From Microcoleaceae cyanobacterium UBA9251 (GTDB taxonomy: Bacteria; Cyanobacteriota; Cyanobacteriia; Cyanobacteriales; Microcoleaceae), in contig DPLL01000539.1 of NCBI GenBank assembly GCA_003542015.1, forward strand, positions 1 to 8,674: 8,674 bases of DNA. The letters run 5' to 3'. This document shows, one piece after another, positions 5,689 to 8,674 of the stretch. A program made the translations under genes and the position numbers. A model generated the notes under the pieces. It was not told the DNA's origin. It ran no database searches and saw only the letters and a program-made list of their open reading frames with translations. Within the stretch, counting starts at the first letter, position 1. Every line of letters starts with the position of its first letter.

Positions 5689-7224
5689 TCATGTATCCAA
5701 CGGAAGAGGGTGTCGTGGAGTAGAGCGACTTTTCTTTTTGTGATTATATTCTTCCGATACGCCCCGATAATCTGATGCTTGATATCTGCCGAATATCTCA
5801 GCGAAAATGTTAGGCAATTTTCGATAAGGAGAAACACCCAGATCTTTAAGCATGATGTCAATATATTGTTGGAAGCGAGTGTTGATCGCACAGGATCGCG
5901 AAGGTTCAAATTGAATATTTGCGCGTTTCCACTGGCGGATATATTCAATACTTTTTTCCATATTTTCGCTGGAAGGTAACTCAAGTTCACCACGCAAGTA
6001 AGCACACAGCCATTGTGCGGCGATTTCGACTGCTGGTACGTGCATATATCCATGATTGAACCCGGCAAAGGCAATGCCAGGAATCCGAGGATGAAGCAAG
6101 TGGCGATATAACTGCACGCCATCGGGTTCGGTTTCCAACATTTTTCGATATTTATCAGGCAAAAATGGAAAAATTGGCGTTTGCGAACCCAAAGATAGAA
6201 CGACTAAATCGCATGGAATCTCGCAACCGTTTTTCAACTTTACTGCTTCTCGCGAAAAACCAGATAATTCTGCACGGTGGGGCGAGATTTTTCCTTCTGC
6301 AATAAACGGATAGTAATCTTCTGGCGCAACCGCTGTGGCTGAACGTAAATCAGGCAATAGTTTGTGGTCTGGTTGTACAGCTTTGATGCGACTCTGGGCG
6401 GCTTGGCCTTTTCCAGAAACATTTCGCTGAACTTGAAAGCGGAAGATGGATGCAATCAAATCCCAAAAACCTGAAACAATGAAGCCAAGGCGATTGTGAA
6501 GGAAACGTTCAATGGCGGTTGGATGTGCCCAACTTGCGATCATCACTGTTCCAAAACGGCTGAATAATGCGTGGGTAAAATGTACGCCAAAAATCCATTC
6601 TGGCACAAGCCAGCGCGGTGTACGAAATACATGATCTACTTGCGCGCCTTGTTTTGCTGCGAAAGTCGCCATGTCTAAGGCGCTCTTTCCGAAGCCAACG
6701 ATTACAACTCGTTGATTATCGAATAGATCAAGGGTGTGGACATCCCGTTCAGTGATGATTTTGCCGCCGAAATTTTCGATACCTGGAAATTTAGGTTGAT
6801 ACTTTCCTTCTGTATATTGCCCAACTGAGATAACGACGTATCCAAATAATTCTTCGTGAACGCCATCCTTGTTTTTATATCTTAATAGCCAGCCATCTTC
6901 TGTTTCTTTTAGTTCGATCACTTCGTGATTTAACCGCAGATCAAGCTTTAGATGGTTGACCGCTTGGCCCAAATAATTCAGGATTTGTTCTCCGGTGGGA
7001 TGTAAATCAGGCGTGAATGGCCAGGGAAAATCAGATAAATGATACTGTTCCCTGATATTTTGCAGGTGTACGTTTGGGTATGCAAGTGCCCATACTCCGC
7101 CAATCTTTTCGGATTTCTCGAAAACAACTGCTTCGCAACCATTTTTCTTGAGAATATTGGCTGTCGTAATGCCTGATATTCCTGCGCCAATAATGGCAAT
7201 TCGCATACCCTTTTTGTATTTCAT
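5689..7224 (-). CDS. FAD-dependent flavin monooxygenase-like oxidoreductase
   Basis: A 511-residue protein with the two-dinucleotide-fold layout of flavin-containing monooxygenases, which use FAD and NADPH to oxygenate N, S or other soft centres. The FAD site is IIGAGISG near residues 11-18, followed by the acidic strand end VVFEKSEKIGGVW. The second nucleotide site is VVIVGFGKSALD (about 173-184). The late motif LVVLSLGSQTPIFPF and the AGFNHGY segment also fit. The FMO fingerprint FxGxxxH reads FGGKIIT here, so its His is replaced by Thr; the exact activity is uncertain. ATG 7224 is preferred: AGGAG lies 10 bases upstream and the FAD motif follows at once. The frame extends to 7314, but those 30 residues resemble nothing, and M7 (7206) is a less likely start. 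The gene lies downstream of cobK on the same strand with a 136-bp gap holding a repeat array. It contains no HIP1 site. Confidence 0.87.
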   Translation of the reverse strand: MKYKKGMRIAIIGAGISGITTANILKKNGCEAVVFEKSEKIGGVWALAYPNVHLQNIREQYHLSDFPWPFTPDLHPTGEQILNYLGQAVNHLKLDLRLNHEVIELKETEDGWLLRYKNKDGVHEELFGYVVISVGQYTEGKYQPKFPGIENFGGKIITERDVHTLDLFDNQRVVIVGFGKSALDMATFAAKQGAQVDHVFRTPRWLVPEWIFGVHFTHALFSRFGTVMIASWAHPTAIERFLHNRLGFIVSGFWDLIASIFRFQVQRNVSGKGQAAQSRIKAVQPDHKLLPDLRSATAVAPEDYYPFIAEGKISPHRAELSGFSREAVKLKNGCEIPCDLVVLSLGSQTPIFPFLPDKYRKMLETEPDGVQLYRHLLHPRIPGIAFAGFNHGYMHVPAVEIAAQWLCAYLRGELELPSSENMEKSIEYIRQWKRANIQFEPSRSCAINTRFQQYIDIMLKDLGVSPYRKLPNIFAEIFGRYQASDYRGVSEEYNHKKKSRSTPRHPLPLDT

Positions 7225-7234
7225 GTATTTGAGT

Positions 7235-7239
7235 CTCCT
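7235..7239 (-). promoter_or_regulatory. Ribosome binding site AGGAG of the monooxygenase gene
   Basis: On the minus strand AGGAG precedes ATG 7224 by 10 bases. This decides the start against the longer open frame beginning at 7314. Confidence 0.55.
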
Positions 7240-7335
7240 GATTTGGTATAGACTAAGGGGGAGAGCAATTATTGCACTGCGGGCTGCTACAACCTCAGTT
7301 TCTGGAGCTGGCACATTCCGCTCGCGAACAGGATG

Positions 7336-7370
7336 TAACTAATAACTAATAACTCATAACTCATAACTGC
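7336..7370. repeat. Heptanucleotide array, five units (TAACTAA/TAACTCA)
   Basis: TAACTAA twice, TAACTCA twice, then TAACTGC, strictly 7-bp periodic. The array overlaps the end of cobK: the TGA stop (7361-7363 on the plus strand, read in reverse) and the last Leu and Gln codons are within it. Confidence 0.85.
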
Positions 7371-8104
7371 TGAATTAACCAAGAAAACGCCCCTGCGACA
7401 TCAGCAACCTGCTCAACATCCGGTATCGGTGGCCTCCGCACCATCACAACCGGAATTCCCAGTTGCCGCGCTGCAACTATTTTAGCATAAGTAGCATCGC
7501 CACCGCTGTTTTTACTAACAATTGTATCTATCTGATATTCCAGCAGCAATTTCCGCTCATTTTCTAAAGTAAAAGGGCCTCTATCTAATAGCAATTTGCC
7601 CTTGGGAACGGGAGTATTGAGTGCCGGAGGGTCGATCGCCCGCATCAAACACCAAATCGAGTCAAAACCAGCAAAGGCAGCCAATTCCTGTCTCCCAATG
7701 GTCAGAAACACGCGCTTTGACTGTTGAGATAAAGCCCTTGCTGCGGCGGGGTGGCTTTCGACTTCCATCCAGCGATCGCCCTCCACAGCCTCCCAAGCTG
7801 GACGTACTAGCATCAAATGTGGCACTTGACATTGCGCCGCCGCCACAGCATTGAACGAAATTCGAGCAGCAAACGGATGAGTCGCATCAATTAACAAGTC
7901 GATCGCGCGATCGAGCAAATACGCAGCCAATCCAGCAGCACCCCCAAACCCACCAATTCGCACCGTACCCGTTTTTGGGGTAGAAGGCTGTTTAGTGCAT
8001 CCTGCTAGCGAAGTAATCACCTCAAGATCGGCGATTTGAGAAGCCCTGACAGCTAGTTCAGCAGCATCTCCTGTTCCGCCCAAAATTAGCAAGCGTTTTT
8101 TCAT
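7361..8104 (-). CDS. cobK: Precorrin-6A reductase (cobalt-precorrin-6A reductase)
   Basis: CobK/CbiJ reduces precorrin-6A (or the cobalt form) to the dihydro product with NAD(P)H, a cytoplasmic step in corrin ring formation for vitamin B12. The protein has 247 residues, the normal family size. It starts with the dinucleotide-binding GGTGDA (9-14) and carries the family hallmarks DATHPFA (73-79), RGPF (175-178), SKNSGGDATYAKI (197-209) and MVRRPP (221-226). All key motifs are intact, so it should be functional. No other cob/cbi gene is in the window, common for scattered B12 genes in cyanobacteria. The start ATG 8104 puts the Rossmann motif right at the N-terminus; the ribosome binding site is weak. 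It is divergent from the TPR gene with only 23 bp between start codons, too little for a cobalamin riboswitch. The stop codon and last residues fall within a heptamer repeat array. Confidence 0.93.
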   Translation of the reverse strand: MKKRLLILGGTGDAAELAVRASQIADLEVITSLAGCTKQPSTPKTGTVRIGGFGGAAGLAAYLLDRAIDLLIDATHPFAARISFNAVAAAQCQVPHLMLVRPAWEAVEGDRWMEVESHPAAARALSQQSKRVFLTIGRQELAAFAGFDSIWCLMRAIDPPALNTPVPKGKLLLDRGPFTLENERKLLLEYQIDTIVSKNSGGDATYAKIVAARQLGIPVVMVRRPPIPDVEQVADVAGAFSWLIQQL

Positions 8105-8127
8105 AAAATTATCTTTTTAGGTTAATA

Positions 8128-8674
8128 ATGTATTCAGTAAAGTTTAAACTGCCCACAGCTATGATGCGTTCAATCTTGAGATTTTTTACAGTATTAATTG
8201 TAACCGGGTTAGTTTTGTTCGGAAATATCACGCCCGCCAGAGCACAAGTTGAGACAACAAATATTACCCCTCCTCAACAGGAATTAGGAGAACTCGTTCA
8301 AAAAGCTTTTGAAGCTACAAACTCAGGCAAATTTCCCATCGCTGAAAGTTTTTGGACTCAGATCATTGAAAAGTTCCCCGATCAAGCCGCCGCTTGGAGC
8401 AACCGAGGCAATTCTAGAGTCAGCCAAAACAACCTCACAGCAGCTATTTCCGACTACGAAAAAGCAATGGAATTAGCTCCAGATGCTCCCGATCCCTACT
8501 TAAATCGCGGCACAGCATTAGAAGGTTTAGGACGCTGGTCAGAAGCGATCGCCGACTACAACCGCGTGCTAGAATTAGACCCGAAAGATCCAGCAGCCTA
8601 CAACAACCGAGGCAATGCCGAAGCCGGTTTAGGAAAATGGTCAGAAGCGATCGCCGACTACAGCAAAGCCTTTG
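8128..8674 (+). CDS. Exported tetratricopeptide-repeat (TPR) protein, 3' end outside window
   Basis: The frame is open from ATG 8128 to the window edge (182 codons plus one base). Residues 14-39 form a signal peptide with hydrophobic core FFTVLIVTGLVLF and a signal peptidase I site PARA|QVE. TPR units follow: a degenerate one at about 55-88, then about 89-121, 122-155 and a partial one from 156. All have the usual W/Y, G, A and final P pattern (for example LNRGTALEGLGRWSEAIADYNRVLELDP). TPRs bind other proteins, so a periplasmic or thylakoid-lumen scaffold is likely; the partner is unknown. Two units are near-identical in DNA at 102-bp spacing and each carries a HIP1 site, showing recent duplication or homogenisation. 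ATG 8128 has a modest AGG six bases upstream. ATG 8161 or 8164 would also give a good signal peptide and would widen the gap to cobK. Confidence 0.88.
   Translation, partial: MYSVKFKLPTAMMRSILRFFTVLIVTGLVLFGNITPARAQVETTNITPPQQELGELVQKAFEATNSGKFPIAESFWTQIIEKFPDQAAAWSNRGNSRVSQNNLTAAISDYEKAMELAPDAPDPYLNRGTALEGLGRWSEAIADYNRVLELDPKDPAAYNNRGNAEAGLGKWSEAIADYSKAF

Noticed and set aside
5658..6122. Minus-strand open frame of 154 codons overlapping the monooxygenase
   Set aside because: It lies in another frame inside a well-supported gene and has no domain or ribosome binding site.
7225..7314. N-terminal extension of the monooxygenase by 30 residues
   Set aside because: The extension looks like translated intergenic DNA, while ATG 7224 has AGGAG upstream and places the FAD motif at the usual distance from the start.
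8105..8127. Cobalamin riboswitch before cobK
   Set aside because: Only 23 bp of non-coding DNA exist there, far less than a B12 aptamer, and no B12-box was seen in the neighbouring sequence.

Overview
The window looks like chromosomal DNA from a filamentous cyanobacterium, most likely of the Microcoleus/Oscillatoria type. It contains eleven copies of the cyanobacterial palindrome HIP1 (GCGATCGC), at 21, 375, 440, 887, 1437, 1728, 1864, 4739, 7772, 8545 and 8647. It also has several different 7-bp-period repeat arrays, a hybrid histidine kinase with a C-terminal tail typical of cyanobacteria, and a cobalamin-synthesis gene (cobK). The genus is inference.

Layout, left to right. (1) 1-2217, plus strand, cell envelope: a secreted N-acetylmuramoyl-L-alanine amidase whose true start is probably left of the window, then a small secreted SH3-domain protein with a strong ribosome binding site. 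(2) 2218-4051: a ruined hybrid histidine kinase. Its N-terminus, including the phospho-acceptor histidine region, is gone and is replaced by a 100-bp tandem repeat. Its ATPase domain is split by a 121-bp palindromic element plus heptanucleotide arrays. The rest of the ATPase domain, the receiver domain and the tail are still readable. (3) 4264-5460, plus strand: a CapA-family lipoprotein. (4) 5461-5688: a repeat-filled convergent intergenic region holding a heptamer array and a nested palindromic element. (5) 5689-7224, minus strand: an FAD-dependent flavin monooxygenase-like enzyme. (6) 7361-8104, minus strand: cobK, precorrin-6A reductase. (7) 8128 to the right edge, plus strand: the start of an exported TPR protein, cut off by the window.

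The genes do not form one obvious pathway. The amidase and SH3 protein plausibly act together on peptidoglycan, and the CapA-like lipoprotein and TPR protein are also envelope or periplasmic. cobK stands apart from other B12 genes here. The most notable biology is the activity of small non-coding repeats. They have broken a signalling gene, supplied stop codons (kinase, cobK), and left one heptamer array as an open reading frame in phase with kinase sequence. I see no convincing new multi-gene system, CRISPR array, tRNA, rRNA or transposase gene.
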